Assembly (NCBI GenBank): GCA_013368445.1
Contig: JAACJO010000018.1
Location: 620,001 to 684,000 of the forward strand
DNA from: Leucocoprinus leucothites
Lineage: Eukaryota; Basidiomycota; Agaricomycetes; Agaricales; Agaricaceae
Direction: 5' to 3'
Length of the DNA stretch: 64,000 nt
The notes beneath the pieces were generated by a model that was not told the DNA's origin, made no database searches, and was given only the letters and a program-made list of their open reading frames with translations. The translations under genes were made by a program, and so were the position numbers. Position 1 is the first letter of the stretch. Each line of letters starts with the position of its first letter. This document shows positions 46,903-57,180 of this stretch, piece by piece.

Positions 46903-49114
46903 ATGGACCCAGCAGAGTTTGCAAGACAGGTCGAAATCTTTGCAAGAAGGGAATTTCCAGAAGAATCCTATAGTACCTACTACAGTGAAACCTGAAGAAC
47001 AAGATTCTACAGAAGTAAAGGATCAGGAAGATTCTACTACATTAAGGAACATGAAGGGAAAGTTGCCTACATTCCAATCAAGAAAGAACAAGAAGGAATT
47101 CCTGAAGCCAAATTCGCTGCACTTGGTCACAAGTAACTTCACAGAACTGTCAAACAGCAAATTGAAAGAGAAGCAGGTCTTGAAGAACTTCGAGATGTTA
47201 CCCCAGAACAGTACACTGAAGAAGCAAGAAGATGACAAACTCCATTTCCAGAAACCCCTGCAGAATCTAGCAGGACCGTCGAACCAGAACCAGTCCTTGA
47301 CATTATCCCAAGAACTGAAGACACCACACAAGACAATCATTCAGAGCCCAGAGTTAACACTCCAACCTCAGAAGAACCTGAATCTGACAAAGAAGACGAA
47401 GAAGAAGATGAAGAAGGAACAGATAGTGGAGAAAGAAGCGAACAGGAATCTGAAGGAAATTGAATAGAAGAGGAAGTAGAAGCACTTGCAAGGGCAATCA
47501 ACAAACTCAAACTTAAATCCCCAGAGAAGCCTAGACTTGATAGACCCCCTTCTTACACCTTGAGCCCAACCTTTGGACATAGCCCAAGGTTCCTCAGTCC
47601 CATTACGAACCCTATCCCCTTTAGCTTTACCAATTCCCCCACCAGTATTGCCAGTACCAGTACCCTACCAGCAACCAATCCCAACATTACTACAGCCAGT
47701 ACCACCATCACCATACCCACCAACACCCAAACAAAAGGGAAAGCAAAGGCAGCTATCACCAACACAGGCAGTTCTTCAAATCAAAGAAGCCCCACACCAC
47801 CACTGCCAAGACCATAAGGAGGACCACCAAGTCCCAGAGCTAATCCACCTGGAGGACCAGGAGGACCAGGAGGAGGACCACCAAATCCTAATCCAAACCC
47901 CCCACCAAACCCAAACATGGCACAACCTCAGGCAGGATTCCAGCTTAAGTACCCAAAGCCCAACAGGTTTGATGGCAACCCAAGCTACTACAGACCATGG
48001 ATGGCCGAAGTCGAACTCTACTTTGACTCATATGGTGTCACAGATGACCAAGCAAGAATCAACTACACCCTTGGATTACTCGATGGAGCTGCCAAGTTAT
48101 GGCAACAGGATTACAGAACTAGTCAAGCATATGCAGCCAGACAAGCAGGACATGTTCCACACACCTTTGAACAGTTCAAGAATGCACTCAAACAGTCATT
48201 CACTCCAACACAACAGAGCTTTGAGGCTGAAAGAGAGCTCTATTATTATAGACAACGAAATAAATACATTGAAGAATACATCGCCAATTTTTCCATCCTC
48301 GCCTCACATGCAGGACTTACTGACAGCACTTCTCTCCGATCCTACTTCACCAAAGGACTCGACAATGATGTCAGATTTGAAGCAATTCGAGCTGACCCCC
48401 AAACTCTTGCACAGTGGAAAACTGCTGCAAGACAGGCATACAAAGTTGTCCAAGAGCAAAGGAGATACCACATTGGAAATTCTAATCCAGGATCTTCAAA
48501 CAGATCAAGAAAGACCAAAAAGAATAGTAGATCACACAGACCTCAACCATGATATAATGACACCTATAGTCAACCCCTACCTAGACCCAGACGATCTGAG
48601 TGGGACATGGATATCAACAGAATATCAAGAGGCATATACTGACTATCAGTTGAAGATGATCGGGAAGCAGACGACAGAGGTATATACAAACTTGGCACAG
48701 AGGATGATGATAATCCTGAAGAAGAGGAGAGTGAAGGAGAAGACATCAACCAAACGTATAATGAAGGACCAAGTAACACAGACAGAGATGTCTATGGTTC
48801 ACTATACTCCCACATCATCAATAATGTTCTCACTGATGAGCAGAGAATCACACTCAAGAGAGGAGAATGCTTCTTCTGCCACAAGAAAGGACATTTTGCT
48901 AAAATCTTGTCTGGCAAGGAAGGTTTGGTTTAAGTCAAGAGGAAAGACAAACATGGGATTGAAGCAGATGCAGAAGTCCCAGTCCAAACTGAAACAAGGG
49001 AATCATAGACCTTTCAAGTCTAAAAGGAAAGATCCAGATGCCATAGTTTACGAAATAGAACAAGGAAGTGACAAAGATGATCCATATCAAGAATACTCAA
49101 ATGAAAATTTTTGA
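46903..49114 (+). pseudogene. gag: Element C Gag, decayed
   Basis: ATG at 46903 starts MDPAEFARQVEIFARREF, colinear with element D where the same codon is ACG. A TGA at a former CGA follows within 35 codons. The capsid part (47917-48552, starting MAQPQAGFQLKYPKPN) is still open, the knuckle region near 48,870 reads CFFCHKKGHF but the last Cys side is frameshifted. The frame ends at a TGA next to AAAATTTTTGA, as in element D. A different frame stays open for 513 codons (47573-49114). Confidence 0.88.
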
Positions 49115-51685
49115 GTACTCAGAAAGATCAGGTAGATGTCATTGATCTTCAATCAAACAAAGGATTAACAGTACATATACCAATATTGCTCCATACAACT
49201 AGAGCAAAACACAACCTACAAGCACTACTAGATTCGGGAGCTAGTGGAGAATTTATCGACCCACAACTAGTCAATACTTACAACTTGCCAAAATTCAAAA
49301 TGAAAAAGGCAATCAAAATCCATAATGCTGATGAAACACAAAACCTATCAGGAAGTTGTACTCACTATACAAAATAAAAAATAGAAGTGAACAACAAGAT
49401 TATGACAATCTCGCCAAGAATAGTCAAACTTGGATCAAACCAACTATTCTTAGGAATCACATGGTTAAAGAGATTCAACCCTGATGTAGATTGGCAGAAA
49501 CTGTCATTACGTTGGCAAGATAAAAACTCTCACACAATCAAATTAACCAAAGCAAAAACTGATTCCATCAATCAGTTGTATTATGAAATCAATGTGAAGT
49601 CTAACATATCACAACAACTTCACAACTTGGCTACTAAACCTAAACAGGAATCCGACCCTGTGAAAGCTGTACCAAAGAAATTTCATCAGTTTCTCAAAGT
49701 CTTCAACAAAGATGAATCTGAGAAATTACCACCCAGATATCCATGGGATCATAAAATCGAGACTATACCCAAATTTGAACCCAAACGCATGCCAGTTTAT
49801 CACCTGACACCCCAGGAAAGAACTGAACTTGACAAGTTTATTTCCAAAAACCTAAGAAAGGGATATATTCAGAAATCCAAATCACCTATGGCCTCTTCTT
49901 TCTTCTTTGCAGGAAAGAAAGGAGGAGACTTATGTCCATGTCAAGACTATTGATTTCTTAACAAGAATATGATAAAGAATGCTTATCCAATACCAAGCAT
50001 ATCACAAATCATGGATAAACTCAAAGGATCTAATTGGTTTACTAAGTTAGATGTCCAGCTAGGATATAATAATGTCTGAATCTATGAAGGACATGAATGG
50101 AAAGTGGCATTCCGCACTCCTAATGGGTTATATGAACCCACAGTCATGTTCTTTGGAATGACAAATTCACCTGCTACCTTCCAATCCATGATGGATCACA
50201 TCTTTAAAGACCTTACTGAGAAAGGCGGAGTTATTATCTATATGGATGACATCCTTATCCATGCAAAAACAAAGAACAACTTGAAAGACTTACTAAACAA
50301 GTCCTAAAAATTCTACAAGAAAACGAGTTGTATTTGAAGACTGAGAAATGCGAATTTGAGAAGCAACATCTAGAGTATCTCGGAGTTATCATAACTCCTG
50401 ACTCTATTGAGATGGACCCAGTGAAACTTAAGGTAATACAAGATTGGCCTGTACCCAAGTCTGTCCGAAATATCCAACAATTCATTGGTTTCTGCAACTT
50501 CTATTGCAAATTCATTCACAACTTCTCAGCTATCGCACAACCACTTAATGCATGACTTTGTAAAACAATGAAATTTGAATGGAGCCCAGAAGCTCAGAAA
50601 AGCTTTGAAAAGCTCAAGGAGCAATTCCTTCAGCAACCTATACTTCAAATAGTTGACAAATCAAAACCATTTGAAATCGAATGCAATGCTTCCGCATTTG
50701 CTACTGGTGCAGTACTACTCCAAAGAGATTCAAATGGAGATAAGCACCCTGTGGCTTATTATTTGCAAACCCTTAACCCTGTGGAACAAAACTATCATGT
50801 GTCTGACCAAGAATTGTTATGTATATTGATTATATCTAGCATTTGTTCCATCTACAATATGAAGTTGATATTAGCTTTACTTAAGTAATATTGCAATTAT
50901 GTTTTCCTTCTATTTGTTATTGTTTTCTTTAGTTTGTTTTGACTCATTTACTTTGTCTCATTATAACTCGTTATAACTTGTTTGGTTTTGTTTATATTTT
51001 GATGACATGTGATTGTTAAATATAGCGCAGCCGCAGCTATATTTGGACTTACCTTGTGATCGATCAGATAATCAAAGAAGAACTTCTTTAGAAGAACTTA
51101 TAAAGCTTCTTTGACAGATTGCATCTTATATAGTTTAATTAGCATTAAGGAAGCTGTACACTTCTCTTCTTTCATTAGAAGCCCTTAGCCCTAGTTAATA
51201 ATAGATACAGACTTGTATTGTATATAAGTTGTCAACATCTACCAAGGAGAAACATTGTTTCTACTTGGTTAGGTGGAGACTCAATATGAGCCTTTATCTA
51301 TAAAAAGTTGAATTGAACTTAAGCTCTAAGATCTCAATTACTGAAGTCTTTACTATTATAATTGCCATATTATAACTCTGACTTAGTAAACGACTTTGTC
51401 ACTTACCTAGAAGGAGTCCCCTTTGATAAGATCAATCTGATACTTATCGTGCCAGCTTAGGACCAGGCTGGTGTCACTATAACAAGAATTCCTTGCTATA
51501 ATTAGAGCACTAAAGGAATGGCAACACTACCTCAAAGGATCAGCACACCCTATTATCATATGGTCTGATCACGAGAATCTCACCAGATGGCAAGAACCAC
51601 AACAATTAAATCGAAGACAAGCCAGATGGATGTTGTACATGACATGCTTCCATTACTCCATAAAACACTGGGCTGGTAACAAAAA
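49111..51685 (+). pseudogene. pol: Element C Pol, first half
   Basis: Protease with LDSGASGEFID near 49,240, a shared TAA after SCTHYTK, RT from about 49,740 with VIIYMDDILIHA near 50,235, and RNase H with ECNASAFATGAVLLQ near 50,690 (Asp to Asn at the first catalytic position). A solo LTR splits SDQE-FLAII at 50,814. The frame continues to GNKN at 51,685, where element D is inserted. Confidence 0.9.
50815..51484 (+). repeat. Solo LTR inside element C pol
   Basis: TGTTATGTATATTG to TGTCACTATAACA, with AGAAT target duplications at 50810-50814 and 51485-51489. Excising it restores the RNase H reading frame (DQE-F-LAII). Confidence 0.96.
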
Positions 51686-52349
51686 TGTTATAGTGACGCC
51701 GGCCTGGTCCTAAGCTGGCGCGATAAGTATCGAGTTGATCTTATCAAAGGGGACTCCTTCTCGGTAAGCGACAAAGTCGTTTACTAAGTCAGAGTTATAA
51801 TACGGCGATTATAGAGTTTAAGACTTTAGTAATTGAGATCTTAGAGCTTAAGTTCAATTCGACTTTGTATAGATAAAGGCTCGTATTGAGTCTCCACCTA
51901 ACCAAGTAGAAACGATGTTTCTCCTTGGTAGATGTCAACAACTTATATATGATACAAGTCGGTATCTATTATTAACTAGGGCTAAGGGCTTCTAATGAAA
52001 GAAGAGAAGCATATGGCTTCCTTAACGCTAATTAAACTATATAAGACGCGATCTGTCAAAGAAGCTTTAGAAGTTCTTCTAAAGAAGCTCTTCTTTGATC
52101 ATATGATTGATCACTAGGTAAGTCCAAATATAGCTGCGCTATATTTAACAATCACATGTCATTGAAATACAAACAAAACCAAACAAGTCATAACGAGTCA
52201 TAATCAGACAAAGTAAACGAGTCAAAACAAACGAGAAAATACAAGAACAAATAAGAAGGAAACATAATTGCGATATTACTTAAGTAAAGCTAATATCGAC
52301 TTCGTATTGTAGATGGAACAAATGCTAGATATAATCAATATACATAACA
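51686..52349 (-). repeat. 3' LTR of element D (664 bp)
   Basis: TGTTATAGTGACGCC to ATATACATAACA on the plus strand. Near-identical to 59965-60628. Confidence 0.97.
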
Positions 52350-52363
52350 TTATCCCTTTCCTA
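52350..52363 (-). promoter_or_regulatory. Polypurine tract of element D
   Basis: On the coding strand TAGGAAAGGGATAA directly precedes the 3' LTR; the same tract is at 63547-63560 in the outer element. Confidence 0.7.
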
Positions 52364-52555
52364 GCTAAGATGTCCACATCTTAGTAACTATCTAAGTCAC
52401 TAAGGTAAGTTACCTTCACTGTCTATGTTGAAGTTGGCTTCATCATCGTAATGAGATTCGTAATTGCCATCTTCGTATGGGGGTGTAAGGGGGCGTTCTC
52501 CTTCATAGATGCGAGAAGTTCGACCGTGATGGGGACGTCCGTTCGGACTGCGTCC

Positions 52556-53749
52556 TCAATGGTTTGGATGGGAGGAACGGACTGAGGTCTGGAGACGACC
52601 ATATTGTTTTCCTCGTGGTGCAGGTTTACAACCTCGTCGCGGCGTAAAAGTAGGGTTGTAGGTTGGGCCGAGGGAGGTGGTGTTAACGGCCATGGATGTT
52701 GGATTATGTCGTTCGGATCGAAGTCCGACGGCATCGGTGATGGGGGCGCTGTGATTGCCGGTTGGTACACCGGACTGTCGGGGCTGTATTCTGGCAGATC
52801 CGGAGATGGACTGCAGAGCAAGAGCCTTGGCGGCATCGACTCCTTCGGTAATTGAAAGTGCTGCCAGGGCGACTGGGGGTAGATCCCGTCGAGCAATTCC
52901 TTTATAAGGATTTCGGGAACAATACTTGGTGAAATGGCCGGGGGCGAAAGTGTCGCACCAGGTGCAATGATATCCCGGGCAAAGCATCTTGATATGACCC
53001 ATTCCGTGACATATGTCGCAGGTTCGACTAGTACGTCCAGGGCGAGTCGCGTCTCGATTGGTATTTCGAGGAGGCTCGTTAGTAGGCGTTGGAGGGGGTG
53101 TATTCGGTAATATGGCATTGTGTGTAGCCACATCATGACGTTGTTGAGGTTTGACGCTAGGTGGGGAAGTTTTTCCTTCGTCATCAGCTGAGGCGCGCTC
53201 AGAATTCTGTGCACGTCGCTCTGGAGCTTGTTGACGCTTGAGCGTAGCGAAGTAATCTCCGTCCGGGTTGGTGCGTTGGATGCGTTGGACGATGTTCTGA
53301 GTATAGGGACCCCTAGGGATATGGCGTGCCAGGTTACTAAGATGGAAGTCCATTTCTTCCTGGAGACGCTTGTATTCACTTCTTGCAGAAGCGAGAGCAT
53401 CAATCCGATTCCCGATGTTGTAGACATATGAAGTGAGTCTAGGATTGCTGCCGTAGGCGGACAGAAAGTCAACGGCTGTCTGTTCTCGAAGAAATGCTCG
53501 TCGTAGGGTGGCATTCTCTTTATAGGGTGAAGAGTTTTCACCGCTAGTGTCTCCGCCTGCACTATCTCCGGCAGGGGATTTGGTGCCTTGTTCTTGCGAT
53601 GGGGCAAGACCAGGACTTTCTTTGACCTTGTTCGCATCGTCGATGGTGTTGGTCGGTGTAGTAGGAGGGGTAATAGGTGAGGGCGATTCGCAAATAATAG
53701 TTCCAAAGACTGGTACTGTTGGTTGTTCACTGACTTCTGAAGTAGTCAT
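52556..53749 (-). CDS. Element D third ORF, zinc-knuckle protein
   Basis: A 397-codon ORF 16 nt after the Pol stop, in the place where env-like genes sit in some retroelements. It starts MTTSEVSEQPTVPVFGTI. A Pro/Ser-rich head is followed by a helical segment (ALASARSEYKRLQEEMDFHL) and a disordered linker. Two knuckle-like motifs come next, CDICHGMGHIKMLC and CTWCDTFAPGHFTKYC, around residues 243-277, then a basic tail. No membrane segment or signal peptide is visible, so it is not envelope-like; nucleic-acid binding is the best inference. A second frame, 53730-52423, is open for 435 codons across the same DNA. In the outer element this ORF has lost its ATG (ATA) and is broken. Confidence 0.7.
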   Translation of the reverse strand: MTTSEVSEQPTVPVFGTIICESPSPITPPTTPTNTIDDANKVKESPGLAPSQEQGTKSPAGDSAGGDTSGENSSPYKENATLRRAFLREQTAVDFLSAYGSNPRLTSYVYNIGNRIDALASARSEYKRLQEEMDFHLSNLARHIPRGPYTQNIVQRIQRTNPDGDYFATLKRQQAPERRAQNSERASADDEGKTSPPSVKPQQRHDVATHNAILPNTPPPTPTNEPPRNTNRDATRPGRTSRTCDICHGMGHIKMLCPGYHCTWCDTFAPGHFTKYCSRNPYKGIARRDLPPVALAALSITEGVDAAKALALQSISGSARIQPRQSGVPTGNHSAPITDAVGLRSERHNPTSMAVNTTSLGPTYNPTFTPRRGCKPAPRGKQYGRLQTSVRSSHPNH

Positions 53750-53764
53750 TGAAGCTGAGGAATG

Positions 53765-56700
53765 TTAAGAGAGATTGTGTTGGTTTTTATACTCTTGAAT
53801 TATTTCTTCTGAATTTTCAAGATTTTTCTCTGGTTCCCATGAGTCTTCAGTTGGTCCGTATCCTTTCCAACGAATTAGGTATTCTATTTTTGTTCCAGAA
53901 CGTAGTCTGCGAGTTCTATGGTTTAGGACTGCTTCGACTTCGTATTGTTCTTCTCCTGAAACTAGGACAGGTGGTGGTTTAGGGTTGTGTTTACCATAAA
54001 CGTCATTCTCAGTTACTGGCATGAGAAGTGAAGCGTGGAACTTGTTGTGAATCTTCCATTTTTGTGGTAGTTTGAGTTCGTAGTTGACTGGAGAGGTCTT
54101 TCTAATAATAGTAAATGGACCTTCTCTTCTTTGATTAAGCTTTTTAGAAGCATAGGGTAAAGGGAGATTTCGGTTATCTAACCAAACTCGGTCTCCTACT
54201 TTGAATGGTGTCCATGGTTGGTTCTTTCTTTGAGCCATCATGAGACGTGTTCGTTCATGTGCCTCTAAAGCTGCTTCTCGGACTTGTTCTAAGAATAGAG
54301 ACTTTTCATTGATAGAAGGTGTGTCTGTCTCTATGTCTGAGATAAACGCTTGTGGGTTATATCCTAGGATTAATTCGTATGGTGAGTGTTTTCTTCCAGA
54401 ATGGGGTTTCGTATTGTGTACAAATTCAATCATTGGAAGTGCTCGTTTCCATATGGTTGGGTTTTGTGATGTGTAAACTGCTAAGTAAAACTCGATTTCT
54501 TGGTTGTATCTTTTGGTAGTTCCGTCTGTCTGTGGATGATATGCTGTAGACAGGGCTGGGGTAATATTGAGTTTTTCGTATAGTTTTTGCATTGATTTAG
54601 CAGCAAATCGTGGATCTCGATCTGATATTATTTTATTGGGTGTTCCGTATTTCGAAAATACTTTGTCAATAAGAATTTCGGCAATGCCATCAGCATTTAC
54701 TGTCTTCTTTGTTGGAGTTAGGATTATCCCTTTTGTAAGTCCATGGTCCACTATGGACAATATACAATCATATCCATCGTCAGGTGGTAGATCTGTGATA
54801 AGATCCATGGATATTTGGGAAAAGGGCCTTGTAGAAGAAGGGCCTTTAATCGGTTGCATTGGTGGTTTAACTGGATGACGATTGATTTTGTACTGTTGAC
54901 AAATAGGGCATCCTTTCACATAGTTCTGAACATATGTGTTCATCCCAGGCCAGTAAACTAATTTAGATAGTTTACGGAATGTTTCGGCTGTTCCTGGGTG
55001 TCCTGATGTCTCATGATCATGTACACGTTGTAGAAGTCTTCTTTTTAGTTCGGCATCTTCAGGTATCACATGTCTTCCCTGATATTTATAAATGCCATCA
55101 TCTTCTGTGAATCTTTCAGATGGGTTGATCTTCTTTTGTTTATTTTTAATTTCTTCTTTAATTTCCTCAGAAAGGAAGTTAATGAATTTTTCTGATGGTA
55201 TCGCAACTAGATCTTCGTTATCCTTTCCATCTGGGACTAGGTCTGGTCTTCTACTCAATGCATCGGCAAGAGTATTTTTGTTGCCAGCCAAGTGTTTTAT
55301 GGAGTAATGGAAGCGTGTCATATATAGCATCCATCTAGCTTGTCTTCGATTTAATTGTTGTGGTTCTCGCCATCTGGTGAGATTCTCGTGATCAGACCAT
55401 ATGATGATAGGGTGTGCTGATCCTTCAAGGTAGTGTCGCCATTCCTTTAGTGCTCTAATAATAGCAAGGAATTCTTGGTCAGACACATGATAGTTTCGTT
55501 CCGCAGGGTTGAGGGTTTGTGAATAATAAGCCACAGGGTGCTTATCTCCATTTGAATCTCTTTGGAGTAGTACTGCACCAGTAGCAAATGCGGAAGCATC
55601 ACATTCGATTTCGAATGGCTTTGATTCGTCAACTATTTGAAGTATAGGTTGCTTAAGGAATTGTTCCTTGAGCTTCTCAAAGCTTTTCTGTGCTTCTGAG
55701 TTCCATTTGAATTTCGTTGTTTTACGAAGTAATGCGTTAAGTGGTTGTGCGATAGCTGAGAAGTTGTGAATGAATTTGCGATAGAAGTTGCAGAATCCAA
55801 TGAATTGTCGGATATTTCGGACAGACTTGGGTACAGGCCAATCCTGTATTCCCTTAAGTTTAATGGGGTCCATCTCGATAGAGTCAGGAGTTATGATAAC
55901 TCCGAGGTACTCTAGGCGTTGCTTCTCGAATTCGCATTTCTCAGTCTTTAAATACAACTCGTTCTGTTGTAGAATCTTCAAGACTTGTTTAGTAAGTCTT
56001 TCGAGTTGTTCCTTTGTTTTTGCATGGATAAGGATGTCATCCATGTAAATAATGACCCCGCCTTTCTCAGTAAGGTCTTTAAAGATGTGATCCATCATGG
56101 ATTGGAAAGTAGCAGGGGAATTTGTCATTCCAAAGAACATGACTGTGGGTTCATATAACCCATTTGGAGTGCGGAATGCCGCTTTCCATTCATGTCCTTC
56201 ATGGATTCGGACATTATTATATCCTAGTCAGACATCTAACTTGGTGAACCAATTAGATCCTTTGAGTTTATCCATGATTCGTGATATGCTCGGTATTGGG
56301 TGAGCATTCTTTATTGTATTCTTGTTAAGGAATCGATAATCTTGGCATGGACGTAAGTCTCCTCCTTTCTTTCCTACAAAGAAGAAAGAAGAGGCCATAG
56401 GTGATTTGGATTTCCGAATATATCCCTTTCGTAGATTTTCGGAAATAAACTTGTCAAGTTCAGTTCTTTCCTGAGGTGTCAGGTGATAAACTGGCATTTG
56501 TTTGGGTTCAAATTCAGGTATAGTCTCGATTTTATGATCCCAAGGACATCTGGGTGGTAATTTCTCAGATTCATCTTTGTTGAAGACTTTGAGAAACTGA
56601 TGAAATTTCTTTGGTACGGCTTTCACAGGGTCTGATTCCCTTTTAGGTTTAGTAGCCAAGTTGTGAAGTTGTTGTGATGTGTTAGACTTCACGTTGATTT

Positions 56701-57175
56701 CATAATACAACTGATTGATGGAATCAGTTTTTGCTTTGGTTAATTTGATTGTATAAGAATTTTCATCTCACCAACGTAATGACAGTTTCTGCCAATCAAC
56801 GTCGGGATTGAATCTCTTCAACCATGTGATTCCTAAGAATAGTTGGTTTGATCCAAGTTTGACTATTCTTGGGGAGATTGTCATAATTTTGTTGTTCACT
56901 TCTATTTTTTATTTTGTATAGTGAGTACAACTTCCTGATAGGTTTTGTGTTCCATCAGCGTTACGGATTTTGATTGCCTTTTTCATCTTGAATTTTGGCA
57001 AGTTGTAGGTATCGACTAGTTGTGGGTTGATAAATTCTCCACTAGCTCCTGAGTCTAGTAGTGCTTGTAGATTGTGTTTTGCTCTAGTTGTATGGAGCAA
57101 TATTGGTACATGTACTGTTAATCCTTTGTTTGATTGAAGATCGATGATGTCTATCTGATCTTCGTGAGTACTCAA
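53765..57175 (-). pseudogene. pol: Element D Pol (PR-RT-RNaseH-IN-chromodomain), three stops
   Basis: Entered by -1 frameshift at the end of Gag. Protease LLDSGASGEFINPQL; RT starts near 56,560 and has VIIYMDDILIHA near 56,050; RNase H FEIECDASAFATGAVLLQ; integrase zinc finger HDHETSGHPGT and CPICQQYK; catalytic SMDLITDLPPDDGYD, ISDRDPRFAAK and AYHPQTDGTTKRYNQ; C-terminal chromodomain IEYLIRWKGYGPTEDSWEP. From MFFGMTNSPATF at 56140 the frame is open for 791 codons. Stops: TAA after SCTHYTK near 56,907 (also in element C), TGA near 56,768 and TGA near 56,225. The last two fit loss of CGA or CAA codons; the first predates the split from C. Confidence 0.93.
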
Positions 57176-57180
57176 AAATT
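57160..57180 (-). promoter_or_regulatory. -1 frameshift site between Gag and Pol of element D
   Basis: The Gag end reads GAA AAT TTT TGA, giving the heptamer A AAT TTT (X XXY YYZ form) right before the stop. The -1 frame continues AAA TTT TTG AGT ACT CAC into the protease. Element C has the same heptamer at its Gag end (49,103-49,115). A downstream stimulatory structure was not checked. Confidence 0.7.

Noticed and set aside
47023..47340. Minus-strand Phe/Ser-rich frame in element C gag
   Set aside because: Complement of an acidic, Gln-rich Gag linker; no conserved motif.
51681..51690. A-run at the element D junction taken as a poly(A) tail of a LINE
   Set aside because: The same five A residues occur on both sides and in the uninterrupted GNKNT codons of D itself, so they are a target duplication.
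52423..53730. Calling the 435-codon frame as a separate gene
   Set aside because: It fully overlaps the zinc-knuckle ORF, and I cannot show from one intact copy which frame is selected; kept as a finding only.
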